Shown here in pieces: positions 39,801 to 50,855 of a DNA stretch of 64,000 nt (its first letter is position 1; every line of letters begins with the position of its first letter). The DNA is from Acanthaster planci. Lineage: Eukaryota > Echinodermata > Asteroidea > Valvatida > Acanthasteridae. Made by a program: the position numbers and the translations under genes. The stretch is from the NCBI RefSeq assembly GCF_001949145.1, contig NW_019091362.1, positions 11,705,504-11,769,503 of the forward strand, read 5' to 3'. The notes under the pieces are model-generated. The model searched no databases, was not told the DNA's origin, and saw only the letters and a program-made list of their open reading frames with translations.

Positions 39801-42800
39801 AAGTAGATCCATTAAGCCTTACCCAATTATACACTGTAAAAGGGTTGGTCGATTTTGGATTGATAGTTTGCCAAATGTTGGTAAAAATATCAACTTAGCA
39901 ACCTTTGGGTGAATTTTTCCCACTATTTGGTCAATGTTTGACCAACAGTGACGGAAAATTGATCAACAATGTGGTAGCTTTAACAAAGGTTGGGCAAATA
40001 ACAATGCCCAACACTGTTTTGACCAACGTTTTTTACACTGTAAGACAGTTCCCCAATCCTGTCGAAAAAGTGGGGGGGGGTCACCAAAACACTTTTGATT
40101 TATGGAGTGACAAAGTAAATGGGACTGGCTCCCTCCGCTCTTTCAATCATTCATATGTCAGCGCGTAACTTCAGTCTTTTTCAGCGCTCGGTAAATTCCA
40201 CGCTGTCCTCAAATTACTATTCGCCATCTTGATTTGTGCATGCGTCCCATGCATAATACCTCTAAGGTAGGCGATCTTGGTACTCTGCAAATCTCACCTG
40301 TCTCAAACATTTAGCAGCGAAGTTATGCGGGTATGGCTCACATCGACGTAAGCATCGCGCCATTGAATGCAGCTAAGATTTTTCTTTACTTGGATACCAG
40401 TGATGCCTCAATCACGAAGGACTGTTGGGCAACGAATGCGAATAGGTCTTCAGAACGGACCGGGAACCTGGGACGTATGTTTCACGAATGCAGTCCTTAT
40501 AACCCTACTAGGCAAGTTTCAAATAGCATGTTGAGGTGCATGAGGGCACTCCTAAAACTTACTAAGTATTACATGTTTTCATTATGTTAAGGTAAACTCA
40601 GGTACCTCTTTTTTTCTGTAGCGTTACGGTTCATACATTATTCTACTCGTTTGGTTTCTACATGTGTAATTTTTTTAAATTTCTTTCAGGAAAGCCTGAT
40701 GCACCAAAAAATCTTCGAGCATATTACGTTACAGAGAATGATATGCGGGTGGTTTGGGCACCAGGTTACGACGGTGGCGAGACGGTGGAGTTCTATTACA
40801 TCAACATTCGCGTCATTCCCCGAGATTTCGACCCTCTGGGCTGGAATGAACTCAACCCAGACTGGCCCCGTGGTCATTTCAGTGACCTCAAACAGGACAC
40901 GCCCTATCAGGTAGCCGTGTACGCCCAAAACAGACATGGTTCAGGTCCTTGCGCAACGGTGGACAAACGCACGAAACGTAAGTGTCGTCTGTCACTCTAA
41001 CTTGTGCTATTGGTATGTGACAGCGCAAATCGTCCGCTAACCGAGATACATTATCGGTTGCATATTATGCCTATTTCTAATACTGCGTGCTAAACGACTG
41101 CAAGACACTGCCTCCAAGTCCGTACACGATCTACTGGGCAACCCGTGAGAGCTAAAACAAACCCAAGTTACCAAATAGTATTCACGTTTTTTGTTTTGAA
41201 TTTTGAATATTTTCTATATTGTTCTTTGAATCCATTTTAGAAATATCAGCCACCTATAAGCAATATAGAGAAACCTATTAAACAAACAACGAAGAAACAG
41301 TGAAAATTTTCAAACCTATAAATTGATAATAAACAGTCTAACAGTTTTCTGCGCTTCTTTTCTTTTCCATTTTGGTGGTGTTTCAGCCAATTCACCGTTA
41401 TTGCTGGGTAAGTAGGCCTACTTCAGTCACAGGTGTATTCAGCAGGGGGGGGGGGTTGGCAGGGGGCAACATATTTTGTTCAGAAAGAATACTCCATAGG
41501 CGAGTAGGAAAGAAAGTAATATTAGCACTAAAATCATAAGAAAACAACACCAGCAAATAAGAACAACGAAGTCAGGATTTTCCCCCAAACTTCATGTTGA
41601 ATATTAAGCATGAAGCCACATTCGCTTATGAATTTGTTCCCCCCCCCCACACACACACACAGGTGGACACGCCACTGACTTCGATCCTGGTGCCAAAACG
41701 TTTCCACTCTAATCACATAAAAGAAAAATCAAATTCCCATGTTTTTAGTCTGCACCATTTGATTTGGTACCTGTGGTCTTTTAATTCCCAATAAATTTTA
41801 GTTTTTAAGAGAAATATACAACCTATTAAAGAAACCAGAAAAGCCAACAATTTTTTTCTCTCCTTGCATTTGAGCTTTAAACGTGACAGAAAAATACGAT
41901 ATAGGCTTATAGCGTTTTCTTGGCGCAATTTCCTATGCCGGCAAACTTACACTGTTGGGCAACTTTTGAAATACACTGATGACTTTGACAGAAAATGAAA
42001 TTAGGATTACTGAACAGCCTTTTTGTTTCCTCTACTTTTCGGGGGGGGGGGGTCTGTGCCACTCGTTTCACATTTTTATCACTACTGTCAATCCCCGGAC
42101 AGGTATCCGTGTGTCATACCGCGTGGCACAAACGACGCTCTTTGTCGCCGGCATGCCGAAGGGCGACAATGCCGGGACCTGCTTGCAGTTGACGGGCTAT
42201 GACGTTGAACACAACGAGTGGGTGAGTCTGAGGCCAGACCTGGACTGCATTCAGCATGACGGCGAATTTCAGTACTCTGGGCCGCATGCCGGTCATATGC
42301 ATTGCCGGTACTGCAGGGACGGGGTGTGCGGCAAAGAATCCCATATAACGGAGGGTAAGCTTCAACTCGTGACAATGTTAGCACCTGCTTATACTGCGGC
42401 AGGCAAAACAAAAGCGAGTTTTAAATATATTAAGTCTCTAAGCTCTGCTAAATATTCTGATCGATTATCGATTTTTGAATGGTTATTTTCGAAATTCAAT
42501 ATTAAAAAGTAAAAGCAGTGACATTGAAACGGGGAAAATGAGTTATTTGCTGAAATAACTGTATTCTACAGACGTATTTTAAGGTGTGTCGACTAAACGT
42601 CAAGGTAGCTGAGGCATAGATGACCAACAAGAAGGCCAAAACATTATTTTCCCCCGGCCTAAATGTCACGGATGTGAGCACCTCACAAGCATGCATATTT
42701 TGTACCTGCATTCGTGAGAATGACGTGGAACAAGCTTTTCGAATATTTGATCAACTGTTAAGTCGAATATTTGAATATTCATTTATTCGAATTGATTTAT

Positions 42801-45002
42801 ATGTTATGACGTGCATATACCCACTTTTACAGTTTGCGGGACAAATAGGCAATGCGTCAACATTAACATGCCCACTTTGGGTAAATAGGTTAAACATAAG
42901 TTTACCACATTCTGTTGCAGAATTATCCAAAAAAAAATAGAAAATCTTACTGTCTATTTTTTCACCGGCCACTACAGTCTCCATAATTTGGTAGGCCTGC
43001 TCATTGTTTGTCGTCCAAAAGGACTCAAGAGTTAATTCAGATATAAGAGCAAACAGAAATGTGAAACATTTTTGTCACTCCGTTGGGTAAGCCTGCATTG
43101 TTTCTGAAGGCTACACTTCCACCGATGCCTCGCCCATGAAGAGTCATGGTGAAAAAAAAGCACTTTCTTGCTGTGGGTTTTAAATTATGTTTATATTCGA
43201 AACACGTTTCGGATATCAACGGACAATGTTCATCAACTTATCGATGCTGTTTAGAGTTGATCATATCCAGCCTATAATTACCAGTGGTTGCAAGATTGTG
43301 TTTAAATGCTGAGCACAGTTTGCAGTGTGGAATAAATGTCTATTTTCCCCTCAAAACAGAGTACTTGTCCACTGCTCCAGGCCCCCGGCCACCTCTGCCA
43401 ACGTGGCAGAATGGCAGAAACAGGGATGCAACTGTGTTTATAATGGCCGTGTTTGGCGTCTTCCTACTCCTGTTGGCCTTCCTTGCGTTCTGGTACCGCC
43501 GCAAGTTGCGTGGCTGTGTTAAAACCACCTCTTCAGGTAAGGCCGGTACCCCAAAGGGCTTTTGACCCCACACGTCGTCCTAGAGGTGAATTCCCCCCCC
43601 CGGTCATGGACAGTCGGTGTTTTATTTTCCGTCGAAGACCAGCTACGTGACAGACTATCGACCAGTAAGAAAGGCTAAACCATCTGACGTATTCCTTAAT
43701 ATTGAGTGAATTTACTCAGAGGACATTGAAATGTTCCCATAGAATTTGGCAGCAGTGACGATCATTTGCCTGCCAATTCATTCCTGGCCTGCTTAATTAA
43801 AATTGTCTTATAGAGATGCAGTGAAATGGAAATGTGTGGAAGTCTATCACGCCATGGAGGAATAAAAAGCTTTTCCTCCGTGATTATGCCAAGAAGTAGG
43901 TTTAGTTACGGGGTGGAACGTGGCTCATTAAACTTTCACAAAAACTAAAACAAAATCAAAACGCCAACTGTCATACACTTAGCCATGGCGAAAATGTGTA
44001 TATCTTCTTTCATTTTATTTTAGAAGAGTGTGCAGGAAATGGTGCCCAGCCAAACACGTAAGTACCAAAATAACCCCTAATTAGAGGGTCCCATTTCTAC
44101 GAAAATAGTTGGGAAAATGTAATTTGTACTAGCTCATGTACAATAGCCTTTGCGTAATTGGAAACCTTGCTGAAACCAACAGTGTGATTGCACTTTTTAA
44201 ATGTTTCATACGCATTTGACTACAAGAAATATATACGATTATTTCACACAGATGACCAGAATACCGACCATTACGCCTTTTTTCTGCTACGTTATTAATA
44301 TTATTTCTATACCTCGCCCGGCATGTTCAAATTCTTTCATATATAAGCACATGAAAATGCTGAATATATGAAACAAGCAATTATACTGTTTTCCAGCATC
44401 GTTTATAATTTAGGGGTTAATTTTACTGGCGTTTTTCTCTCGTTTAATTTCTATCATTTTCAGCACCATAGGGGTGGAACACAACTCAAGCGATGCCCCT
44501 CCAAGTTACTTAGAAGCAATTGGTAAGAGTATGAAATGCGAGTAAACTATCACAAGCAACAAAACAGCCCACAACAACACAACGAACAACAACAATAATA
44601 GGGAACGTTAACAGTAGCAGCAACAACAAAACCCACCTGCTACAGAAATATTGAAACTAACCCCAAACACCCACCGGTACAGTGCAGCCGCAGTGGCAAG
44701 TGGATTGCAAAACAGGAACTGCGGCAACAACAAACAGTTTATAACAAAATGAAAGCAAGGAGATAAAGCCATAACACTGACACAGTGACTAAAGACATGT
44801 CACCAACAGCAAAATCGGCAAAATTACTGCAAAAACTAGGCATCATATTTTCCATCAAAGTTTCACCTAAGCTTCGTCTTTTCCGTTTTGTATAGGAATG
44901 CGTTGTCGCATCATTGTCGACGATTATGATAATCCCCCACCGAGGTATGATTATGTATTATCGTACAGCCTCCAGCAGCAGGCTGAGGAGGGAGAGGAAT
45001 AG
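36804..45002 (+). CDS. Receptor gene 2: Ig/FN3 transmembrane protein with PPxY tail (complete)
   Basis: Ten exons (36804-36861, 38690-38995, 39268-39591, 40690-40977, 41387-41407, 42103-42354, 43360-43536, 44024-44057, 44464-44522, 44896-45002) join into 542 codons including the stop. Domain order: signal peptide 1-19, Ig 20-121, Ig 122-229, FN3 230-325, linker 326-332, novel Cys domain 333-416, stalk and membrane helix (about 440-461), cytoplasmic tail of about 80 residues with PPSY and PPRY. It is a tandem paralogue of the gene at 3.3-23 kb, without the N-terminal Cys-rich domain. All introns start GT and end AG; phases are 1,1,1,1,1,1,1,2,1. The PPxY motifs predict binding to WW-domain proteins such as NEDD4-family ubiquitin ligases. 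Adhesion or recognition at the cell surface is inferred from architecture only. Confidence 0.87.
38690..38995 (+). CDS. Receptor gene 2, exon 2: Ig domain 1
   Basis: A 306-nt phase 1-1 exon: SPRGPVVEGTDV, the strand-B cysteine region (CTC), core WIQWQF, strand-F motif QSGWYRCAG. The first acceptor G completes DWDLA. It aligns with 14274-14576. Sequons at NLTL and GNQS suggest glycosylation. Confidence 0.88.
39268..39591 (+). CDS. Receptor gene 2, exon 3: Ig domain 2
   Basis: A 324-nt phase 1-1 exon with NKDRTWIGAD, ATLEC, NPLPTVMWY and STDYGIYRCRAANN, a typical I-set Ig layout. It is homologous to 17078-17404. It ends NNTG at donor G|GTAAAT. Confidence 0.9.
39831..40042 (+). mobile_element. 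Palindromic MITE, copy D
   Basis: Fourth copy of the MITE, from 'acactgtaaaagggttggtc' to 'gaccaacgttttttacactg'. It sits in the intron between the Ig 2 and FN3 exons of receptor gene 2 and is complete at both ends. Confidence 0.88.
40690..40977 (+). CDS. Receptor gene 2, exon 4: fibronectin type III domain
   Basis: A 288-nt phase 1-1 exon, GKPDAPKNLRAYY at the A-strand, VVWAPGYDGGE at the B-strand and TPYQVAVYAQNRHGSG at the G-strand end. The acceptor is strong (tttctttcag) and the donor is C|GTAAGT. Homologous to 18441-18737. Confidence 0.9.
41387..41407 (+). CDS. Receptor gene 2, exon 5: 21-nt microexon
   Basis: A 21-nt, phase 1-1 exon (acceptor 'gtgtttcag', donor 'GG|GTAAGT') coding PNSPLLL and a split glycine. 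It is the positional and length match of 19876-19896. Conservation after duplication argues that it is real, and its frame-neutral length would allow alternative inclusion. Confidence 0.72.
42103..42354 (+). CDS. Receptor gene 2, exon 6: novel 84-residue Cys domain
   Basis: A 252-nt phase 1-1 exon following acceptor 'ccccggacag'. The words NAGTCLQLTGYD, WVSLRPDLDCIQ, DGEFQYS and CRYCRDGVCG match the 20622 exon; an extra cysteine precedes RYC here. Family not recognised. Confidence 0.82.
43360..43536 (+). CDS. Receptor gene 2, exon 7: stalk and transmembrane segment
   Basis: A 177-nt phase 1-1 exon. A Pro-rich stalk (APGPRPPLPTW) precedes the helix (VFIMAVFGVFLLLLAFLAFW) and a basic stop-transfer sequence (YRRKLRG). 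Homologous in position to 22147-22299, but with different stalk and helix sequence. Confidence 0.85.
44024..44057 (+). CDS. Receptor gene 2, exon 8: 34-nt cytoplasmic exon
   Basis: A 34-nt exon coding EECAGNGAQPN with phase 1 in and phase 2 out (acceptor 'attttattttag', donor 'CAC|GTAAGT'). It has the same length and phases as the exon at 23060. Confidence 0.75.
44464..44522 (+). CDS. Receptor gene 2, exon 9: tail exon with PPSY motif
   Basis: A 59-nt exon (phase 2 in, phase 1 out) after 'tttcattttcag', coding TIGVEHNSSDAPPSYLEAI. PPSY is a canonical PPxY ligand for WW domains; APPSY.EA is a context frequent in NEDD4-family substrates. Confidence 0.82.
44896..45002 (+). CDS. Receptor gene 2, exon 10: tail end with PPRY motif and stop
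   Basis: The last coding exon contains DDYDNPPPRYDYVLSYS and an acidic end (AEEGEE) before the TAG at 45000-45002. It supplies a second PPxY motif about 30 residues after the first. Several tyrosines near it could be phosphorylated, which would alter WW binding. Confidence 0.85.
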
Positions 45003-45415
45003 CATTTCTAGGGATCTTGTGGACTGTGGTCTCAGCGAAAGAAGGCATATGGTTAATGAAAGTGTGGATATTTTTATGAATCTGGGATAGGGGGTGGGGA
45101 AATCTTATCTGAATATAAAATAGTCATTTTTAAACTTTATGTCTTATGCCGTAAGTTGACTTTAATATTTCTTCGGGAATTCTTTGCCTAAATTTGGCAC
45201 ATTTCAGGAAAATCTGTGCTTCCAAGCTAAAAGGTTGAACTGTTATAGAAGAACACTCTTATGAAAGATCTTACATTTAATCATACCTTTGTGTGACAGT
45301 TACTGAAGTACCATAACTTGGAAAGTTTTCCATGTCCTCGTTTAAAGATTTTTTTAGGTACAATAATATGATAGTCGTACGGACACAGAATTGATGTCAA
45401 TTATTACTCGTAATG

Positions 45416-45421
45416 AATAAA
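45416..45421 (+). terminator. Polyadenylation signal of receptor gene 2
   Basis: AATAAA about 415 bases after the stop codon; it is the first canonical hexamer in the 3' flank on this strand, giving an ordinary-length 3' UTR. Confidence 0.6.
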
Positions 45422-46479
45422 ACTTTGAAGAGCAGTATTTCTACTTTGATTGCTAGTTAAGAGTTCAAATACTGCCAGTAGTTACATGTACAGTATGTAG
45501 TAAAAGGCCTACATCTATAAAGTACTTCAGTTTTGCAGGTATGTTTGCCTATGTACTCAGATAATAAGTGCTTGTCACTGAAATACTAAGAATACAGTAA
45601 ACAAATTTTATACGGACAAATTACAAACAAGTGTAGATAACAAAATGTAGTTGTACATATATTTAGCTAAACTATTCTATCTGGCTGATCAATTCCATCT
45701 TGCCAAGATTTTGCTGTATCATTGCACTGTAAACACAAGAACGTTTAATTAATGCGTAAATAAACTAAAACCAATTAAACATTTGAACACATTGGGTGTG
45801 TTTAGACGTACACGTGTTTAATATTGTGTGTGTATTTTAGACATTAAACGCCTATTTATAGCGGCTAGTGCCGATGAAATTCAAATCCTTTGTTGTATGT
45901 GATTGATTTAAGCTGATTTAACGTGTATATATACTGCGTAGACGCATAGTGGGTTATCACTTGATTATCACAGCGAAACACTAAACAATGTGTTTAGACA
46001 ATACGTTCGGTTATACCACCCAATGTTGCAGACACGACTGGGCGCATGTGCTGCATGTTCACGCCCAAGCATGCGCACTTCGATCTCTCTCCGCTCTCCA
46101 CCCCATCGGACGTTTGTTGGCTGTTGCAGGCTGCAAATGTAGAGAAATCGGACCGTTTGGAGTTTTATTAATCATTTCTTACACAGGTTCGTGCCTATAA
46201 CGTGCATCAATATTTCAGCATCTCGCTTGATCAATACAACTGAGCCTTGTTGGAACTTTGCCCAGGGGATAGGAATAATAGATGGGCGAATCTAGGTTTA
46301 ACTGTGCCATGTGTTGATATTTGTAATCAGTCATGCGAACCCGCTCCAACGCTCCCACGGTCTGTCTTATATCCAATTTGGCATCCTAGGGTCAATTGTG
46401 AATATTCATATCAAACAACTATTTTGCTTACGAAGGCCAGGCCTCGGTTGTAGAAGATTTTCGAGACTGTAGAACGAGC

Positions 46480-47400
46480 TGTCGATGGGTGAAATTAAGT
46501 CAAGAGAGGGCGCAATAGAAATCGGCACCCGCGGATTATACTATACTCGATCGAGTTCCGCCGTCTTGGCCGAGGACTAGTGTCAAGTGGGCGCGGCGCT
46601 TAGGCTCCGCCTTGCGCGCAGGCTATTTGGGAATGTTTGTCACTGCTTGGTCACAGGTAGTGTTCGCGCAGGTGCAGTTGCGACAGCTCCTGTTATAACA
46701 AACCCAGAGCTGTGGTTAAGGCAGAGCAAGTAACAGAATGGGCGTGTGGTAAGGCTTCATAAACCTTGTAAGTTGGTGCTAGGGGCCATTGGTGGTTTGT
46801 ACCGAGTTGGTTTCAGAGTTCTGTATGTAGGAGCTCGCACGTAGTGCCACTTACCGTACTGCCCCTTTCTTGGACGTTGTTTCGCCGCGGCTACGGGTCC
46901 AGAGTTTTGAGCTGTGCTGCGCGCGATCGAAGGTGGCCCTGCTCCCTGAATGGTTGGCGGTCCTTACCGCCTCCCACGATCCATCATTCGGTCCACGTTA
47001 TATGTTAGTTTGCGTGAACTAAACTGGTCACCTCACTAAGTCCTCCTGTCATAAGTTACTAACAATTAGCGCCCTCTTTCATTTTTGGCTTGAGAAGTGT
47101 AAAGGAAACCAATTTCGAGTTGTAAACAGATTACAGGTATCAGAGGTCCTTTATTTCGAAGTCATTATTGTCCGTGTTATCTCATAGCGTTGAGCCAGTC
47201 AGGTTGGGTGTTTTTCACAACAAAGACCTGGGATCATCGAACTTTTTTGGGGACGCTATATTTTCATCCGAGTCGTCTCGTCTCTAGCCAATCAGGAACC
47301 CTCCGGTGCGTGCCGTCCCGTCCACGCTCTGATGAGGAAGGCACCCTCATCGCCGCCGAAGGGGCGTGACGTCACAATATTTGTGACGGGCAGTTAAAAA
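46480..47400. other. GC-rich, CpG-containing block
   Basis: The base composition rises sharply, with many CpG dinucleotides (for example 'gtgggcgcggcgcttaggct') and a TGACGTCA-type CRE site at about 47366. There is no long open frame. It may be a promoter-like CpG region for an unseen transcript or a repeat with a GC-rich head; 'tctgatgaggaaggcaccct' near 47329 resembles LINE-associated sequence. Confidence 0.3.
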
Positions 47401-48725
47401 AAGTCTGATATCTTACTCCAAAGAAATCTACAGGCCCTTCATTTCATCATATACCCAGATAACATAGAGACTGTAAATCTGATTGGCTCACAGACGCATA
47501 ACAATACACAGATTGTATGTGCCATACGGATCTGCAAATAGTAAAGTAACTTTAGTACAAAACAGGTGTTGGGTAAGTTTGTTCAGAAAATGTGGTAAAA
47601 TGTTACTTCCAAAACAGGTACGTAACTTTACCTCATAACCTAGTAAAAGTGATCGGGTAAATTTTACTAAATTCTATGATTAAAGGGCACAGATATTCTG
47701 TTCAGAGCAACTTGGGGTTACCTGTTTTTCGGGCTTATGTAATAATTGTTCCAAGTTTTATGGTTAAGTCTTTAAGTTAAAAACTCAGTTTCTTATATAC
47801 TTAGTAACTCAACACATGAACAATATTATAACGCTGAAGTGTATTTATCTGTTGATTTATTCTCAGTCAACAAATATCGCAATTCTTAAGTTATTACAAA
47901 ATATTTCCATAAAACTTCAAACACAATTTTTTCCGCGATATACCGTTGGTTTGTAAAAACAGTGCCACTCAAACCCTGAAGTATTGTATTACGCAAATGC
48001 AGCATCTATACCGGTTTTTCGGATTTTAAGTTTATCATCGTTGGTTCCCTTCTACTAGGTATGTCAGTTTTTTTTATTTATTCCAATATACTAGTTTAGC
48101 CTAGCAGTCCCTATAATAACGCGCAGCAGGCGTGAGTCACCCTGTCTTCCCACTTGGTGGTTAACCTTAGCAGACAAGTATTCCTGACATAATGGTTGTG
48201 CGTAAGCGCGGGAAAGAAGCACTCTACTGAAGTGTGAGTTTGGCATAGTAATGTAAATAATCGAGATATGAGTCACCTTACTGATCGCTAATCACATTGT
48301 CGCACTGAACATTAGTAAGTTTTTATGATTGTTCATTTCGAATCTTGAATTAATCAGTAATTCACAGTCTCTGCAATTTTTTTTTAATTTGTGGATAAAG
48401 AAGTGTGGCCCCGTATGAACTGTATCTGCCCCGTTTTTACTGTCCCCATTCGTCGGGGCTGAAACTGGCGCTTGGGTGTGGTTGCCGCAAGTGGTGTGCT
48501 GCGGGCCAGGCGGTAAACCGATTCTGTTAATATTTTGTAAGTTCAGGAGGGAAATGAATGAATCCAATCTATTTTATTACATACATTTGCGTCATTTGAT
48601 GTTTTCGTATTGGTATTATGTAACTACCAGTTTGAGAAGAGATTTTTGTCGATCAATTCCGTATTGCACTGCAAAGAAGAGCTCTTGGTAGTACAGTGCA
48701 TTGTAAATCGCCCATGTTAACTCTT

Positions 48726-48860
48726 TGTTTAGTCTGAAGTCATGCCAATGGTGGTGTCGGTACCGGCAGACGGCGGGAGTACGAACCCACTATGGAGCAG
48801 AAGCGGTTGAACCCATGTTGGCGAACTGAGAGACCTATTTCCAAGCACGGTGCTGACCCA
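48726..48860 (-). repeat. SINE-like dispersed repeat, copy 1
   Basis: Shares 'gtacgaaccc', 'ggagcagaag' and 'acccatg' in order with 58622-58745. On the minus strand the sequence GGGTTCGTACTCC resembles a pol III B box (GGTTCRANNCC), suggesting a tRNA-derived SINE. Confidence 0.4.
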
Positions 48861-50185
48861 GAAGTATTTTTTCCATGGTATGCCTAACTATCAGGTGGGT
48901 GTAGAAAGTTATACGACAACAGTAGACTCAGTGGATTGTGAAGTATGAACGGCCTTGAGAAAATGTTTTCACGAGTCAACACTGACAGCCTGAAGAACCT
49001 GCACTCCGTGAGTTGTGTTTAAAGTTTGTTACACGCAAGCTTTGCCGTCAAAGACATCCAGAGCCTCGATATGACACAAAGGGAAAGTTGGGGTTTACGT
49101 TAGGAACTGAAGTCGTGCATTTGTCTTGTCTTGTCGGTATTTTATTCTTTGTAAGACACGGGCATTGCAAAGAGTGAAGATTCAGGGCAATATGCTGCAA
49201 TTTCAAAACCAGATGTGTGAGCCTATTATTAACTGGATCAATAACAAAATGTAGGAGACTTTTTACTTTTTTATCATTACGCTTTGACAACTTTGGCTAT
49301 AGATTGTCTAGTCTTCAGCAAAGCAATCAAACTTTGTCCCGGAGAGACAATCTTACATATCAGTTTGAAGTCCAGCATTGTCCAAGCTAAATGTCTCTGA
49401 AAATCACCACATCAGAGTTCAAAAACTGACTGGTTTGCAAGTAAACTTTAATCTTTCATACAGATTCAAATCACAGTTTTTCTTAGGAAAGATAAAATAG
49501 AGAGAAAAGGAAGAATTAACGAAAGGGTGGGGTAATTTTAAAATAGGTCTTTCGTAATGGTTCGGCTAATTTCAATTAAGGCATTTCTCTCAAAAGAAGA
49601 GCTGCGAATAATGCATAAACACGGTTGTAGTACGGAAACGTATTTTTCTATTGTTTGCTGCTTTGTCACATTTTTAAGATTTCACATCTGTGCATTACAG
49701 GGAGAGGTCATTCTTGTTTTTGAAATGTTTAGTCTTACATAACACTTTCCCTCAAATTACAGAGCAGCCGTCAGCGTATAAGCAATCAAGCAAACAGAGT
49801 TGTTTTAACAGGAAAGTTGTATTAGTTTGAAAGGTAAGCTGTTGTGTCTTGCAGTAATCTCTTTTAACCTTTAAGTGCCCAACAGGAATGCTCTAAGCGC
49901 TGAGGTTCTATTTCGTTCCCCGCGGGGGGGGGGGGCTGGATTCATTTGGTTGGGCCAAAACTTTGCAGATGTATTTTTGTTGTGCGAATCAAGATCCAGA
50001 TTGTTTTGAGACATCTGAGGCTTCGGTACAGAATCCCTTCCAAAAACAATAGGAACTAAAAATAGATAAAAACTAGGAGCTCCATATCGAATTTTCACGA
50101 ATCTAAATGGGAAGCAAATGGCATAATACTTGATATTTATTTCAAAGACGAAAACCACCACTAATTATATCTCGTATATACTTGT

Positions 50186-50640
50186 CATATACTTGTCTGA
50201 CGTTATTTGTCCTTATGTACCTACCAGATTCCTCAGCTCCGCCTCTCAAAACGTTCGTTCTGCAAGTTAAGAGAAGCAAAACGAAGGCTTATGGTGACAA
50301 AATCTTTTCTCGTAGTGCTCCTCACTTTGGAATTGTCATCCAGTCTCTTTGCGTTCTGAACCCTTTTTTGATACCTTTCAAAAACATCTGAAAGCTAACT
50401 TTCTGGAAAAAAAATTCTTGAATTTTTCTAGTTTGGTTTGTTTATATTTGTTTTTCTACAATGAGTAATTTGTTTGGAGAGAATTCAAGCAGGAGATTTC
50501 TTCTTTTTGGTTAAGTTGCTTTTTCTTTTTTTGGGGGAGGGTCTTCTTGTAGTAATAGTATTTCGTTCTGTGAAGCGCTTTGATATAACTCCTGTTATGG
50601 AAAGCGCCATTTAAATAAAAATATTCTTGTTATTTTTATT
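50186..50640 (+). mobile_element. 5'-truncated LINE 3' end (CR1/L2-like)
   Basis: The plus strand carries the C-terminal LINE signature GDKIFSRSAPHF, followed after a frame change by PFFDTFQKHLKA. A 3' UTR follows with 'gaagcgctttgatataactc' and 'gaaagcgccatttaaataaa', ending in an AT-rich tail near 50640. This arrangement of GCGC boxes and tail matches the 3' end of the LINE at 25.9-27.7 kb. Confidence 0.65.
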
Positions 50641-50733
50641 ATATCTCGATATAAGAGGAAACCAATATATTTTGTAAGGTTGAATATGCCGATGGTAAGA
50701 AGTCAGCTTAATCCGCATTGGTGTCTCATTAAT

Positions 50734-50855
50734 TTAGCAGACTTCATAAATTTCCTCGTTGGTGCATCCCTCAAAGCAGCATTCTTCGATAAGGCTTCTC
50801 TTTCCGATTCTTTGTTTGAACAAGAATGTGTTGGCTTCCTTTGAATCCAGAAAAT
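50734..50855 (-). CDS. Relaxin-like precursor: C-peptide and A-chain exon
   Basis: The acceptor (tgctgcag with a T/C-rich tract) begins a 122-nt exon, phase 1 in. It codes a short C-peptide (FLDSKEANTFLFKQRI), a GKR processing site and the A chain SLIEECCFEGCTNEEIYEVC, then TAA. Cysteine spacing and the hydrophobic residue four before the last cysteine satisfy the insulin-family A-chain signature. There is no E-domain extension, which argues against an IGF type. Confidence 0.85.

Larger units (their letters stand above)
45430..50185. other. Intergenic region with repeats, no gene recognised
   Basis: Contains an AT-rich repeat with GTTTAA and CACGTGTTTA words (about 45725-45860), a GC-rich block (46480-47400) and a SINE-like repeat (48726-48860). 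The remaining sequence shows only short frames without motifs. Confidence 0.4.

Noticed and set aside
41641-41662. C-run followed by (CA)n
   Set aside because: Ordinary microsatellite in an intron; not informative.
50734-50855. Gla-domain-like reading of 'ANTFL...EECCFEGC'
   Set aside because: The GKR processing site and exact CC-x3-C-x8-C spacing with an immediate stop identify an insulin-family A chain.
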